Of a DNA stretch of 64,000 nt, positions 34,908 to 44,756 are shown one piece after another (the stretch's first letter is position 1; each line of letters opens with the position of its first letter). A program made the position numbers and the translations under genes. The stretch is taken from positions 1 through 64,000 of the forward strand of contig CAVRRZ010000002.1 of the NCBI GenBank assembly GCA_963723745.1. Reading direction: 5' to 3'. Under the pieces are notes generated by a model. It was not told the DNA's origin, did no database searches, and worked only from the letters and a program-made list of their open reading frames with translations. Source of the DNA: CAVRRZ01 sp963723745 (GTDB lineage Bacteria > Actinomycetota > Actinomycetes > Mycobacteriales > Geodermatophilaceae).

Positions 34908-35584
34908 TCGGCCGTCGACCGGACGCTCGGCCGCAGCGGCGATCCGCGCCGCCGCGCCGCGGCTGGGCGCGCACCCGGCTGGTCTGCGTCGACGGCCCGG
35001 CCGGGTCGGGCAAGACCACGTTCGCCGGCCGGCTGGCCGCCGCCCTCGGCCCGGACGGCGACGGTGCGTGCCACATGGACGACCTCTACGCCGGCTGGAC
35101 CCTGACCGGCGCCGTCGCCCGGCTGGCGGCGGGCGTGCTGCGCCCGCTCGCCGCCGGCCGGCCCGGCGCGCTACCACCGCTACGACTGGCGCGGCCGGCC
35201 GGTTCGAGCCGACGCCGACGCCGGTGCCGGCCGCCCGCGTGCTGGTCGTCGAGGGCTGCGGCAGCAGTCCCCGGGCGCTCGACCGCGTGGGCGACGCTGC
35301 GGATCTGGGTGGAGGCGCCCGCCGACGCTGCGCGCTGCGCCCGCGGGCTGGCCCGGGACGGCGCCGAGCTCGAGCCGACGAGTGGCGCGCGCTGGCAGGC
35401 GACGAGGCGCGCCGAGTTCGCCCCGAGGACACCCGGGCACGGGCCGACGTCCGGGTGGACGGCGCCGCGGCCGCCCACCGACGGGGCGTTCGTCGTCCTC
35501 GCTGAGCCCGGACACGTGCGCTCGGATCTCATCGCCAGGACACGATGGCCCGGAACGCGCACGCAGCACGATGGGGGCACGTGA
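34905..35584 (+). CDS. P-loop nucleoside/uridine kinase-like protein, frame broken
   Basis: Walker A VDGPAGSGKTTFAGRLAAAL is clear (about 34988-35045). It is followed by HMDDLYAGW, typical of uridine kinase-like proteins, and later LRIWVEAPADAARCARGLARDG. Frame shifts occur around 34945, 35165, 35330, 35390 and 35490. The end at 35584 is chosen because that TGA overlaps the GTG of the next gene (GTGA). Start not certain: it lies close to the stop of the MBL gene. Confidence 0.55.
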
Positions 35585-36716
35585 CGCGAGACCGCGGACG
35601 ACGCCACGCCGGCCGACCTGCCGCTGGCCGGCTACACGGTCGCGGTGACCGCCGCCCGCCGCAAGGAGGAGCTCGGCGCGCTGCTGGACCGCCGCGGCGC
35701 CCGGGTCGTCTACGCGCCGGCCATCCGGATCGTGCCGCTGTCCGACGACGCCGAGCTCGTGGCGGCCACCCGCGAGGTGCTGGCCAAGCCCGGTCGACCT
35801 GGTCATCGCGACCACCGGGCGTCGGCTTCCGCGGCTGGCTCGAGGCCGCCGACGCCTGGGACCTGCCGCTGGTCGAGCACCTGCGGCCGGCCCGGGTGCT
35901 GGCGCGCGGCCCCAAGGCCCGCGGCGCGATCCGCGGCGGCGGGCTGGTCGACGCGTGGTCGCCGGAGTCGGAGTCGTCGGCCGAGGTGCTCGACCACCTG
36001 CTGTCCGGGGCGGAGGGCCCGCTGGAGGGACGGCGGATCGCCGTCCAGCTGCACGGCGACCCGCTGCCCGATCTCGTCGCCGGGCTGCGGCGACGACCGG
36101 CGCCGAGGTGCTGACCGTGCCGGTCTACCGCTGGGTGCTGCCCGAGGACGTCGCCCCGGTGCGCAGGCTGGTCGCGACCGATCGTCGGCGGCGGCGTCGA
36201 CGCGGTCACCTTCACCAGCGCGCCCGGCCGCGGCGAGCCTGCTCGCCGTCGCCGAGGAGCTCGGCCGCCGCGACGAGGTCGTCGCGGCGCTGCAGCGACC
36301 GGGTGCTGGCGATCGCCGTCGGCCCGGTGACCGCGGGCCCGCTCGACGCCGCCGGCATCCCGACGCTACCAGCCCGAACGGGCCCGTCTCGGCGCGCTGG
36401 CCCGCGAGGTCGTCGCCCGGCTGCCCGAGCGCGACCCGGTGCTGACGGTCGGCGCGCACACCCTGCAGGTGCGCGGGCACGCCGCCGTGCTCGACGGCCG
36501 GGTGGTCGAGCTGCGCGCCCGGGCCGATGGCGGTGCTGCGCGCAGCTCGCCCGCCGCCCGGGCGCACGTCGTCCCCCGGTGCGGACCTGATCGGCGCGCT
36601 CCCCGGCGGCGGGCGACGGGCACGCCGTCGAGATGGCGGTGACCCGGCTGCGCGCCGCGCTCGGCGCGCCCGTCGTCGAGACCGTCGTCAAGCGCGGCTA
36701 CCGGCTGGCGGTCTGA
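35581..36716 (+). CDS. nnaR: NnaR-like regulator: uroporphyrinogen-III synthase fold plus winged helix, frame broken
   Basis: HemD-like N-terminal part (LAGYTVAVTAARRKEELGALL, GLRATGAEVLTVPVYRWV after correction, VDAVTFTSAPA) and a C-terminal winged helix of OmpR type (VLTVGAHTLQVRGHAAVLDG, AVEMAVTRLRAALGAPVVETVVKRGYRLAV). In Streptomyces and mycobacteria this two-part protein (NnaR) activates nitrate/nitrite assimilation genes; here it sits beside narK and near nirBD. Corrected length about 375. Apparent single-base insertions near 35595, 35797, 35820, 36090, 36180, 36230, 36298 and beyond. Gene symbol by homology and context. Confidence 0.75.
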
Positions 36717-36764
36717 TCCCCCGCGGTCCGGCCCCGTCCTCACCACGACCGCCGGCCGGAGTGA

Positions 36765-36788
36765 GGTGACTGTTCGCCAGAGGTCACC
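36765..36788. promoter_or_regulatory. Inverted repeat GGTGAC-n12-GTCACC before the nitrate transporter
   Basis: 6-bp arms at 36765-36770 and 36783-36788, about 85 bases before the transporter start. It is a possible site for NnaR or GlnR. Read by eye only. Confidence 0.4.
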
Positions 36789-36874
36789 GGACCGCGGTCG
36801 GCCGGCAACGCTGCGTTCCTAGCGTCGGGCTCCCGGGGGACGCGCCCCGCCGCCGACCGCTCAGGAAGCAGCCC

Positions 36875-38323
36875 ATGACCTCCACGCCCACCCGCGACGA
36901 CGTGCCACTCGCCGGGACCCTCACCGCCCCCGCGCCACCGATCGGCACCATCGGCCGGCGGCACGGCGGCCGGTGGCTCGACCACTACGACCCGGAGGAC
37001 CCGGCCTTCTGGAACTCGCCCCAGGGCCGGCCGGTCGCCCGCCGCAACCTGGTCTGGTCGGTGCTCGCCGAGAACATCGGCTTCAGCGTCTGGCAGATGT
37101 TCTCGATCGCCACCGCCGTCCTGGCCTCGATCGGCTACGGCTTCACCAGCGACCAGCTGTTCTGGCTCGTCGCCACCGCCGGGCTGGTCGGCGCGATCAT
37201 GCGGGTGCCCTACACGTTCATGCCGGCGCTGGTGGGCGGCCGGAACTGGACGGTCGTCAGCGCCGCCCTGCTGCTCGTGCCGGTCAGCCTCCTCGTCACC
37301 GCCGCGACCACCGACGCGCCCTACTGGTTCTGGGTGCTCACGGCGATCACCTGCGGTTTCGGCGGAGGCAACTTCGCCTCGTCGATGGCGAACATCAGCT
37401 TCTTCTACCCGGACAAGGAGAAGGGGTTCGCCCTCGGCCTCAACGCCGCCGGCGGCAACATCGGGGTCGCGATCATCCAGCTCGTGGGTCCGCTGGCCGT
37501 CACGGCCGGCGCGATCGCCGTCGTCGGCGGCAGCACGGGGACCACGGACGGCGGTGACGCCCGCTACGTGCAGAACGTGGCGCTGATCTGGGTGCCGTTC
37601 ATCCTGCTGGCGATCGCCGGCGCCTGGTTCGGCATGCACAACCTCACCAGCGCCAAGGCCAACATCGCCGACCAGGCCGCCGTCGTCCGCCGCCGGCAGA
37701 CCTGGGTGATGTCGCTGCTCTACATCGGGGCGTTCGGTTCGTTCATCGGCTTCTCCGGGGCCTTCCCGCTGGTGCTCGCCAACGAGTTCGCGGCCGACAC
37801 GTACCGGTACGCCTTCCTCGGCCCGCTGGTCGGCTCCCTGTCCCGCCCCTTCGGCGGATGGCTGGCCGACCGCGTGGGCGGCGCCAAGGTGACAGTGGTG
37901 ACTTTCGTCGGCCAGGCGCTCGCGGTGGGCTCGGCCATGCTGTTCCTGGACAGGGGCAGCTTCGCGGGCTTCCTGATCAGCTTCCTGGTGCTGTTCGCGA
38001 TCGTCGGCATGACCAACGGCTCGACCTACCGGATGATCCCGATCATCTACCGGGCCGAGGCGGCAGCGGGTGCCCGTGGCGAGGCGGTCGGCACCGTGCT
38101 CTACCGCGCCCGGCGGGACACCGCGGCGGCCGTGGGCATCATCTCGGCGGTCGGCGCACTGGGCGCGGTGTTCATCCCGCGGACCATCTCCGAGTCGTAC
38201 TCGGCCACCGGTGGGGTGCAGACCGCGCTCGGCGCCTTCTGCGCGTTCTACGTGGTCTGCGTCGCCGTCACCTGGGCCGTCTACCTGCGCCGCGGAACCC
38301 TGATGCAGAAGGCCGGCGTCTGA
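36875..38323 (+). CDS. narK: Nitrate/nitrite transporter, MFS
   Basis: 482 residues with about twelve hydrophobic segments and the nitrate signature region (FGGGNFASSMANISFFYPDKEKGFALGLNAAGGN). This motif, with its glycines, belongs to the NarK/NasA family. Next to an NnaR-type regulator and within 4 kb of nitrate and nitrite reductase genes it should import nitrate for assimilation. An N-terminal cytoplasmic stretch of about 65 residues precedes the first membrane helix. Clean frame. Confidence 0.92.
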   Translation: MTSTPTRDDVPLAGTLTAPAPPIGTIGRRHGGRWLDHYDPEDPAFWNSPQGRPVARRNLVWSVLAENIGFSVWQMFSIATAVLASIGYGFTSDQLFWLVATAGLVGAIMRVPYTFMPALVGGRNWTVVSAALLLVPVSLLVTAATTDAPYWFWVLTAITCGFGGGNFASSMANISFFYPDKEKGFALGLNAAGGNIGVAIIQLVGPLAVTAGAIAVVGGSTGTTDGGDARYVQNVALIWVPFILLAIAGAWFGMHNLTSAKANIADQAAVVRRRQTWVMSLLYIGAFGSFIGFSGAFPLVLANEFAADTYRYAFLGPLVGSLSRPFGGWLADRVGGAKVTVVTFVGQALAVGSAMLFLDRGSFAGFLISFLVLFAIVGMTNGSTYRMIPIIYRAEAAAGARGEAVGTVLYRARRDTAAAVGIISAVGALGAVFIPRTISESYSATGGVQTALGAFCAFYVVCVAVTWAVYLRRGTLMQKAGV

Positions 38324-38466
38324 TCGCCCACCCGGTCCGCCGCTCGCCCTCGCGTGTCCCTGTGCTCTGCTCCCGGTGGGCAGAGCACAGGGACCGCCGT
38401 GGTCCTCCTCGCCCCTCCGGGGCAACGGCCGCGGCCCGGGCGTGCGGCGGCACCGGTCGGCCAGGG

Positions 38467-39282
38467 ATGATCACTGGCGTGCACCTGGACAGCGACCCCT
38501 CGCCGGGACGGCTGCTGGTCGAGTCCGGTGAGCCAGTGGCCGGCTCGATGAGCAGGTCGGCCGCGGCGATCCTGTTCGAGCCAGCGGCCTCGCGGATCCG
38601 GCTCGACGCCGCGCTGGCCGAGGTCCTGGCCGGCGCGGCCACCGCGGCCGCCCTCGACCCGGGCGCCGAGACGTTCCGGCGGGAACAGGTGCGCGCCGGT
38701 GCCGCCCTGGCCTTCGCGGTCGAGCTCGTGGTCACGCGCACCGCGCAGGGACGGTCCCTGCGCACCGACGGTTTCCTCCCGTCCGGCCGCGAGGACCGCG
38801 TGGCCGCCGACGAGCTCGCCGAGGCGGTGGTGCTCGCCGCCCGGGGCACCACCGAGGAGTGGCGGGTCCGCCACCTCGGCTACCTGCTCGCCGAGACGGT
38901 CCTCTCCCCCGACCTCGACGCCGCCGTCGTCGGCCGGGGCCTGCGGACGGCGGAGTCGCTGACCGGGCGCCAGCTCGAGCTGCTGGCCGCCGTCGGCCGG
39001 CGCGACCGGGTACCGCTGCCGATGGCACCGCTGCCGACCGATCCCCGCGACTGGACCGCCTGGGGTGCGCTCGAGGACCTGGCCGAGCTCCAGCGCGCCG
39101 GCCTCCTGGACCCGCAGCCGCCCCCGCCGCGGCCCGGTGGGGCCGCGCTGCCCCGCCTGCGGATGGCCGATCTGCGGCTGACCCGGCGCGGGGTGCTCGT
39201 GCACCGGCTGCTGGTGCTCGACCTCGTGCGGGACGAGGCGGTCACGGCCGCGCTGGCCGACCTGGGGCTACCGCGTTCCTGA
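38467..39282 (+). CDS. Hypothetical protein, 271 aa
   Basis: I do not recognise the family. The protein is helix-rich and acidic, without membrane segments or a signal. Leu/Ala-rich central part with many Arg-Glu pairs, then a Pro-rich linker (PQPPPPRPGG) before a short C-terminal segment LRMADLRLTRRGVLVHRLL. GTG at 38479 is an alternative start. It ends 15 bases inside the convergent small gene at 39268. Codon third-position bias supports coding. Confidence 0.6.
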   Translation: MITGVHLDSDPSPGRLLVESGEPVAGSMSRSAAAILFEPAASRIRLDAALAEVLAGAATAAALDPGAETFRREQVRAGAALAFAVELVVTRTAQGRSLRTDGFLPSGREDRVAADELAEAVVLAARGTTEEWRVRHLGYLLAETVLSPDLDAAVVGRGLRTAESLTGRQLELLAAVGRRDRVPLPMAPLPTDPRDWTAWGALEDLAELQRAGLLDPQPPPPRPGGAALPRLRMADLRLTRRGVLVHRLLVLDLVRDEAVTAALADLGLPRS

Positions 39283-39489
39283 CCCCCTCCGCGCGACGAG
39301 GACGGTGTCCGGCACGGCGTTGCCGGTCCGTACCGCCGCCCCGGGGTCGCGCTCGCGCGTCGCGGCGACGACCAGCTGCCGGTTCGCGCGGCCGCTCCAG
39401 ACCGTCGGAGTCGAGCGGTAGAGCTCGTCGTAGGTCTCCCGGTCCGACGCCTGGCCCCGTACTCCCGGTTCGCTCGACGGCCCACTCAT
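39268..39489 (-). pseudogene. Truncated class-I methyltransferase (73 aa)
   Basis: Begins with an ATG overlapping the stop of the FAD oxidoreductase (ATGA). ETYDELYRSTPTVWSGRANRQLV is the N-terminus of a class-I SAM methyltransferase commonly paired with this oxidoreductase. After it the sequence no longer shows the DVGCGEG SAM motif, only a weak echo (AAVRTGNAVPDTVLVARRG), and it stops. I read it as the remnant of that partner. Confidence 0.55.
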
Positions 39490-40454
39490 GCCGCCACGCT
39501 CCGGTGCCGGGCCACGGCGAGCCGGGTCTCCTCGGCGACCAGGTCGGCGTTGATCATCGCGCCCGCCCGGAGACCCGCTGCAGCGGAGACCACCACCTGC
39601 GCCGACAGATCGGACACGTTGCCCGCGACCCAGACCCCGGGTACTGCCGTCGCTCCGGTCGGGTCGGCCGGAACGGCACTTCCGACGACGTGCCCGTTCA
39701 TCTCGACGGGCTCGGCCTCGAGGCCGAGCCCGGCCAGGATGCCGGCGCGTGCGGTGAAGCGGGGCGCCACGACCAGCACCGACCGCGGGACCACCTCTCC
39801 CGACACGAGCCGGACGCCGGTGACCCGGTCCTCCGTCACCTCGACGGCGGCCAGCTCGCCCTCGACGACGGCGATCCCTCGGGCGACCAGTTGCTCCACC
39901 TCCTCCGCCGGGAGCTCCGGGCCGGTATGGCGGAAGAAGACGACGTCGGCGCTCAGCTGCCGGAACAGCAGGGCCTGGTGCACGGCCGTGGGACCGGTCG
40001 CGAGGATGCCGATCGGCTGGTCACGGACCTCCCAGCCGTGGCAGTAGGGGCAGTGCAGGACGTCCCGGCCCCAGCGTTCGGCGACGCCGGGCAGCGCAGG
40101 GAGTTCGTCGACGAGACCGGTGGCCACGAGCAGCCGCCGGGCTTCGACGTCGGCGCCGTCGTCCAGGGACACCCGGAAGCCGCCGTCCCGACGCTCGACC
40201 GCGGTCGCGGTGCCGGACGCGACGGTGCCGCCGTAGCTCTCGACCTCGGCCCGCCCCACGGCCAGCAGGTCGGCGGGCGCCGCCCCTTCGCGCCCGAGGT
40301 AGTTGTGCACGCCGTCCGCAGGTGCGTTGCGCGGCTGCCCGCCGTCCACCACGAGGACCGACCGCCGGGACCTCGCCAGCGCCACCGCTCCGCTGAGCCC
40401 TGCCGCTCCCCCGCCGATGACGACGACGTCGTACTGCTGCTCCGGTTCGCTCAT
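39486..40454 (-). CDS. Thioredoxin-reductase-like FAD/NAD(P) oxidoreductase
   Basis: 322 residues with FAD loop VIGGGAAGLSGAVALAR, a redox-type motif CPYCHGWE at mid-protein and the second FAD motif (PGVWVAGNVSD). Similar to the short TrxB-like proteins of actinobacteria that have Cys-x-x-Cys but an uncertain electron acceptor. Divergent from the XRE-cupin gene 49 bases away, a common arrangement in which the latter is the regulator. Downstream remains of a methyltransferase overlap its stop. Confidence 0.87.
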   Translation of the reverse strand: MSEPEQQYDVVVIGGGAAGLSGAVALARSRRSVLVVDGGQPRNAPADGVHNYLGREGAAPADLLAVGRAEVESYGGTVASGTATAVERRDGGFRVSLDDGADVEARRLLVATGLVDELPALPGVAERWGRDVLHCPYCHGWEVRDQPIGILATGPTAVHQALLFRQLSADVVFFRHTGPELPAEEVEQLVARGIAVVEGELAAVEVTEDRVTGVRLVSGEVVPRSVLVVAPRFTARAGILAGLGLEAEPVEMNGHVVGSAVPADPTGATAVPGVWVAGNVSDLSAQVVVSAAAGLRAGAMINADLVAEETRLAVARHRSVAA

Positions 40455-40503
40455 GCCGCCACGGTCCGCCCGACTGGCCGGTTCGACAAGTAGCCTTGCC
40501 GGT

Positions 40504-41115
40504 ATGGCAAACGATTCCGGTGAGCCGCCGCTCGACGCCGTCCTCGAGGCGGTGGGTCCGCGGCTGCGCTCGCTACGCACCGAGCGCGGCATGACGCTGG
40601 GCGCCCTGTCGAGGACGACCGGCATCTCGGTGAGCACGCTGTCCCGGCTGGAATCCGGTCACCGCAAGCCGACGCTGGAACTGCTCCTGCCGCTGGCCCG
40701 CGCCTACCAGGTGGCGCTCGACGACCTGATCGACGTGCCGGCCGACGGCGACCCGCGCGTGCACCAGAGCCCGTTCGAGCACGAGGGCGTGACGATGGTG
40801 GCCCTGACGCGGCAGAGCGGCGGGCTGCAGGCCTACAAGCAGACCTTCCCCCCGCGCTCACGGACCGGCGACATGGAGCAGAAGACGCACGAGGGCTACG
40901 AATGGCTCTACGTGCTGTCGGGCCGGCTGCGACTCCTGCTCGGCCGGCGCGACTTCGTGCTCTCCACCGGCGAGGTGGTCGAGTTCGACACCCGTGTGCC
41001 GCACGCGTTCAGCAACCCGTTCCCGGAGCCGGCCGAGGTGCTCTCGCTGTTCGGCCCGCAGGGCGAGCGCATGCACGTCCGAGCCCGTCCTGCGCCGCGC
41101 TCCCTCGGCACGTAG
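40504..41115 (+). CDS. XRE-cupin transcriptional regulator
   Basis: 203 residues: helix-turn-helix (MTLGALSRTTGISVSTLSRLESGHRKP) followed by a cupin barrel (EGYEWLYVLSGRLRLLLG, VEFDTRVPHAFSNP). It probably regulates the divergent FAD oxidoreductase in response to a small molecule bound in the cupin. No strong Shine-Dalgarno (TAGCCTTGCCGGT before the ATG). Confidence 0.88.
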   Translation: MANDSGEPPLDAVLEAVGPRLRSLRTERGMTLGALSRTTGISVSTLSRLESGHRKPTLELLLPLARAYQVALDDLIDVPADGDPRVHQSPFEHEGVTMVALTRQSGGLQAYKQTFPPRSRTGDMEQKTHEGYEWLYVLSGRLRLLLGRRDFVLSTGEVVEFDTRVPHAFSNPFPEPAEVLSLFGPQGERMHVRARPAPRSLGT

Positions 41116-41359
41116 CTGCGGCATCCGACCACGTGTCCCAGACTCGGCTGCCGTGCGGCGCCGCGCGAAGCGGTCGTGCGTCGCCCCGTACCGGTCGGCG
41201 TCGACCACGCGGACTCGGCCCCTGAACTGCGGTTATGTGTTGACGGGCACCTCCAGCAGCGCCTCATGCACGATTCCCGCCGCGCCTTGGCGAGCCTCTC
41301 TTGCGAGATACGCGCGCGGCGTGACGGTGCGGAATCATCCGACGGTCAGAATCCTGCGT

Positions 41360-41860
41360 GTGATCAGCACTGTGCTCGCCGAGCACCGATGGATCGAGCC
41401 GACGGCGTTCCTCGTCCTCCTCGTCGTCGCACCGGTGGCCGCCCGGTGCCTGGCCAACCGCCCGCAATCGGCCCGGTGGCTGGCGGCAGCTGCCGTGGCG
41501 GTGGCGGCCGGACTCACCCTCTGGCCCGACGACCGGAGGGCATTCTCTTTCTGCGAGGTGGCCTGGAGCGTTCCGACCTTGTTCCACGGCGACGTCGCCA
41601 ACGTCATCCTGTTCCTCGCCCCGGTCGTGCTCATCACCACCGCGACCCGACGACCCGTCCTGGTTGCCGCGGTGGCTATCGCTGTGTCGGCCGGCGTGGA
41701 GCTGCTGCAGGCCCTCGCACCATCCCTGGGTCGGTCGTGCTCGACCAACGACTGGCTCGCCAACAGCATCGGCGCCGTCCTCGGGGCTGCCCTGGCCTGG
41801 GTCGGACTGCGTCTCGCCACAAGGCTCGAGCGGGAGCCGTCGTCACGCCCTCACTCGTGA
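41360..41860 (+). CDS. VanZ-like membrane protein
   Basis: 166 residues from a GTG; start uncertain (an in-frame GTG about nine codons earlier exists). Four to five hydrophobic segments and the family motif GVELLQALAPSLGRSCSTNDWLAN split across 41695-41765, with Glu-Leu-Leu-Gln and the Asn-Asp-Trp box. VanZ-like proteins occur widely; function unknown outside teicoplanin resistance. Overlaps nirD tail-to-tail by 10 bases. The 244 bases before it show no gene. Confidence 0.72.
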   Translation: MISTVLAEHRWIEPTAFLVLLVVAPVAARCLANRPQSARWLAAAAVAVAAGLTLWPDDRRAFSFCEVAWSVPTLFHGDVANVILFLAPVVLITTATRRPVLVAAVAIAVSAGVELLQALAPSLGRSCSTNDWLANSIGAVLGAALAWVGLRLATRLEREPSSRPHS

Positions 41861-42216
41861 CGACGTTCCCGCGGAGACGTCTCCGTGGCCGGCACGTCCA
41901 CGACGAGAGCGCCGTCGTCGTCCCAGACGTCGAAGAGACGGATCGGCGCGGCACCGGAGGGCGAGGCGCCGTCCGACCAGCGGTAGACGTACTGGTGCAG
42001 CGGGCAGACCAGCACGTTCACGTCGGTCTGCCCGTCGGCCAGCGGTCCCCCCGCGTGCGGACAGGCGGCCTGGGTCGCGTGCAGCGAGCCGTTCCGCAGC
42101 CGGAAGACCGCGACCTGCTCACCGCCGGCCACGAAGGTCCGCCCCTCCCCCGGCGGGATGTCCTCCACCCGCCCCAGCACGATCTCGGTCGTCGTCCGGA
42201 CGTCGGCGATGCTCAT
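41851..42216 (-). CDS. nirD: Nitrite reductase small subunit
   Basis: 121 residues. Rieske-like fold with complete ligands (CPHAGG and CPLHQY). Partner of NirB in NADH-dependent assimilatory nitrite reduction. The ATG overlaps the nirB stop by 4 bases. Confidence 0.9.
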   Translation of the reverse strand: MSIADVRTTTEIVLGRVEDIPPGEGRTFVAGGEQVAVFRLRNGSLHATQAACPHAGGPLADGQTDVNVLVCPLHQYVYRWSDGASPSGAAPIRLFDVWDDDGALVVDVPATETSPRERRHE

Positions 42217-44756
42217 CGGACGGGCACCTTCGGCAGCGGGATCAGCGGCAGGGACGGGCGGAACTGGCCGGGGGTGGCCAGCGAGCGGCCGTCCTGGCCC
42301 CACGGATCGGTGTACGCGTCGATCGACCTCTGGATGCCGGCGTCGAGGTCGGCGACGAGCCCCTCGGTGTCGTCGATCAGCACGGCCTTGAGGTGCTCGA
42401 GCCCGACCCGTGGCACGAAGTCGTAGGTGCGCTCGAGCCAGTTCGCGTTCTCCCGGTAGTACTGGACGAAGCGCCCGGTCAGCGTGATCACCTCGGCCGG
42501 GGATCCCACGGTGGCCAGCAGGTCGCCCTTGCGGACCGAAGCGCCTGCGGCCCCGCCGACGTAGACCTCCCACCTGCCCTTGCCGACGGCGACGACGCCG
42601 ACGTCCTTCACGTAGGCCTCGGCACAGTTGCGTGGGCACCCGACGACGGCCATCTTGATCTTGGCGGGGCTCTCGATGCCCTGGAACCGGGTCTCCAGGT
42701 CGATCCCGAGCTGCGTGGAGTCGTCCAGCCCGAAGCGGCAGAAGTCCGATCCCACGCAGGTCTTCACGGTGCGCATGCTCTTGCCGTAGGCGTACCCCGA
42801 CGGCATGCCGAGGTCGTCCCACATCGCCGGCAGGTCCTCCTTGCGGACGCCGAGCAGGTCGATCCGCTGGCCGCCGGTGACCTTCACCATCGGCACCTCG
42901 TACTTCTCGGCGACGTCGGCGATCTTCCGCAGCTGGGCCGGGGTGGTCACGCCCCCCTTCATCTGCGGGACGACGGAGAACGTGCCGTCTCGCTGGATGT
43001 TGGCGTGCACCCGGTCGTTGATGAACTCGCCGTCCTTCTCCGGGATGAAGTCGTGCCCCCAGAGCATCTTCAGCAGCGAGGTCAGGCCCATCTTCGACTT
43101 CGCGTCGTCGACGCCACCCGGGGCGAGGGCCGCAAAGACGGCGGACACCGACCGAAGGTCCTGCTCCCGGATCGCCGCCACCAACTGCGGCTTGGCCATC
43201 GGGATGCCCGGGACGTACCAGCCGGCCGCCGGGTCCTCGACGAGTTCCCCGTCAGCGGCCCACTCGACGATCTGCTTCACCAGCGACTTGCACGAGCCGC
43301 AGCCCTTGCCGGCCCGCGTGCGGTCCATGACCTCGCCGACGCTGCCGCAGCCGCCGGCGACCGCACCACAGATGTCGCCCTTCGACACCCCGTTGCAGTT
43401 GCAGACCTGCGAGTCGGCCGGCATCTCCGCGACGCCCACCTCCTCGGCGCCGTCGGACAGGTCGACGAGCAGCCGGATCCGCTCCTCCGGCAGCGGCGCA
43501 CCGCGGTCGAACGCCTGGGTGAGGAACGCGACCTTGCGGGTGTCACCGAGCAGGGTCGCGCCCACGAGCTTGTCGTCGCGGATGACGACCGACAGGTGCA
43601 CCCCGCGCCGGGGCTCGGAGATCACCAGGAACTCGTCGTCGTCGCGCTCGGGGGTGTTGATCCCCATGACGGCGACGTCGACGCCGGCGACCTTGAGCTT
43701 GGTGGCGGTGCGGCTGCCGAGGTACTCGGCGTCAGGATCGGCCCCGGTCAGGACGTCGGCCAGGACCTTCGCGTGCTCCCACGCGGGCGCCACCAGGCCG
43801 TAGACCTCGCCGCGGTGCTGGGCGCACTCGCCGATCGCGTAGATGTCGGGGTCGTCGGTGCGCAGCTGGTCGTCGACGACGATGCCGCGCTGCACCTCGA
43901 GCCCCGAGCGGACGGCGAGGTCGGAGTGCGGCCGGACCCCGGCGGCGATGACGAGCAGGTCGGCATCGATCCGCCGTCCGTCGGCGAGCCCGACCCCTTC
44001 GACGTGCTCGTCGCCGAAGACCTCGGTGGCGAAGACGTCGAGGTGCACCGCGATGCCGAGCGCCTCGACGCTGCGCTCGAGGACCGCTCCGGCCTCCGGG
44101 GAGAGTTGCATGTTCATCAGGTGCGGCATCGCGTGCACGAGCTCCACCTGCAGGCCGTGGCCCTGCAGGGCGCGGGCGGCCTCGAGGCCGAGCAGTCCGC
44201 CGCCCATCACGACGGCCTTCCGGCAGCGGCCGACGGCGTCGAGCATGGCGCGGGTCTCGTCGATCGTGCGGAACCCGTACACCCCGGGCTTCAGCTCGCC
44301 GTCGTCGGTGCGCACCCCGGTCATCGGCGGGATGAACGAGTAGCTGCCGGTGGCGAGCACCAGGTGGTCGTAGGCGGTGCTCGTCCCGTCGGACGCGTAG
44401 ACGATCTTGGCGGCGGTGTCGATCCGCTCCACCCGGACACCGGCCCGGAGGTCCACGCCGTTGTCGGCGTACCAGTCATGGCTGTTGAGCACGATGTCGT
44501 CCTCGTGCTCCTCCCCCGCGAGCACCGGGGACAGCATGATCCGGTTGTAGTTGCCGTGCGGCTCCTCGCCGAAGACGGTGATCCGGAACTGCTCACCGCC
44601 GCCCCGCTCGAGCACCTCCTCGACGAACCGGGCGCCGGCCATGCCGTTGCCGACGACCACGAGCCGTCCGCGGGGCTCGAGGTCGTCGTCGAACCGCAGC
44701 GACGCCAGCCCGTGGGGGCGGCCGCCGAGGACGGCGCGGTTGCCGGTGGCTGCCAT
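42213..44756 (-). CDS. nirB: Assimilatory nitrite reductase [NAD(P)H], large subunit
   Basis: 847 residues. FAD domain (VVVGNGMAGARFVEEV), NADH loop (AVVMGGGLLGLEAARAL), BFD-type [2Fe-2S] domain with four Cys (VCNCNGVSKGDI ... CGSCKS), then the sulfite/nitrite reductase half with siroheme-[4Fe-4S] cysteines (TCVGSDFC and GCPRNC). Reduces nitrite to ammonium in the cytoplasm. Overlaps the nitrate reductase stop by one base (TGATG). Confidence 0.95.
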   Translation of the reverse strand: MAATGNRAVLGGRPHGLASLRFDDDLEPRGRLVVVGNGMAGARFVEEVLERGGGEQFRITVFGEEPHGNYNRIMLSPVLAGEEHEDDIVLNSHDWYADNGVDLRAGVRVERIDTAAKIVYASDGTSTAYDHLVLATGSYSFIPPMTGVRTDDGELKPGVYGFRTIDETRAMLDAVGRCRKAVVMGGGLLGLEAARALQGHGLQVELVHAMPHLMNMQLSPEAGAVLERSVEALGIAVHLDVFATEVFGDEHVEGVGLADGRRIDADLLVIAAGVRPHSDLAVRSGLEVQRGIVVDDQLRTDDPDIYAIGECAQHRGEVYGLVAPAWEHAKVLADVLTGADPDAEYLGSRTATKLKVAGVDVAVMGINTPERDDDEFLVISEPRRGVHLSVVIRDDKLVGATLLGDTRKVAFLTQAFDRGAPLPEERIRLLVDLSDGAEEVGVAEMPADSQVCNCNGVSKGDICGAVAGGCGSVGEVMDRTRAGKGCGSCKSLVKQIVEWAADGELVEDPAAGWYVPGIPMAKPQLVAAIREQDLRSVSAVFAALAPGGVDDAKSKMGLTSLLKMLWGHDFIPEKDGEFINDRVHANIQRDGTFSVVPQMKGGVTTPAQLRKIADVAEKYEVPMVKVTGGQRIDLLGVRKEDLPAMWDDLGMPSGYAYGKSMRTVKTCVGSDFCRFGLDDSTQLGIDLETRFQGIESPAKIKMAVVGCPRNCAEAYVKDVGVVAVGKGRWEVYVGGAAGASVRKGDLLATVGSPAEVITLTGRFVQYYRENANWLERTYDFVPRVGLEHLKAVLIDDTEGLVADLDAGIQRSIDAYTDPWGQDGRSLATPGQFRPSLPLIPLPKVPVR

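Noticed and set aside
5585..36716. Programmed ribosomal frameshifting as the cause of the many frame changes
   Set aside because: Too many sites, in unrelated genes, without slippery sequences or stimulatory structures. Most are extra bases in essential genes, which points to data errors.
38467..39282. GPP34/Golgi-phosphoprotein-like assignment for the hypothetical protein
   Set aside because: Length and leucine/alanine-rich helices are vaguely similar, but the characteristic motifs are not visible, so no family is claimed.
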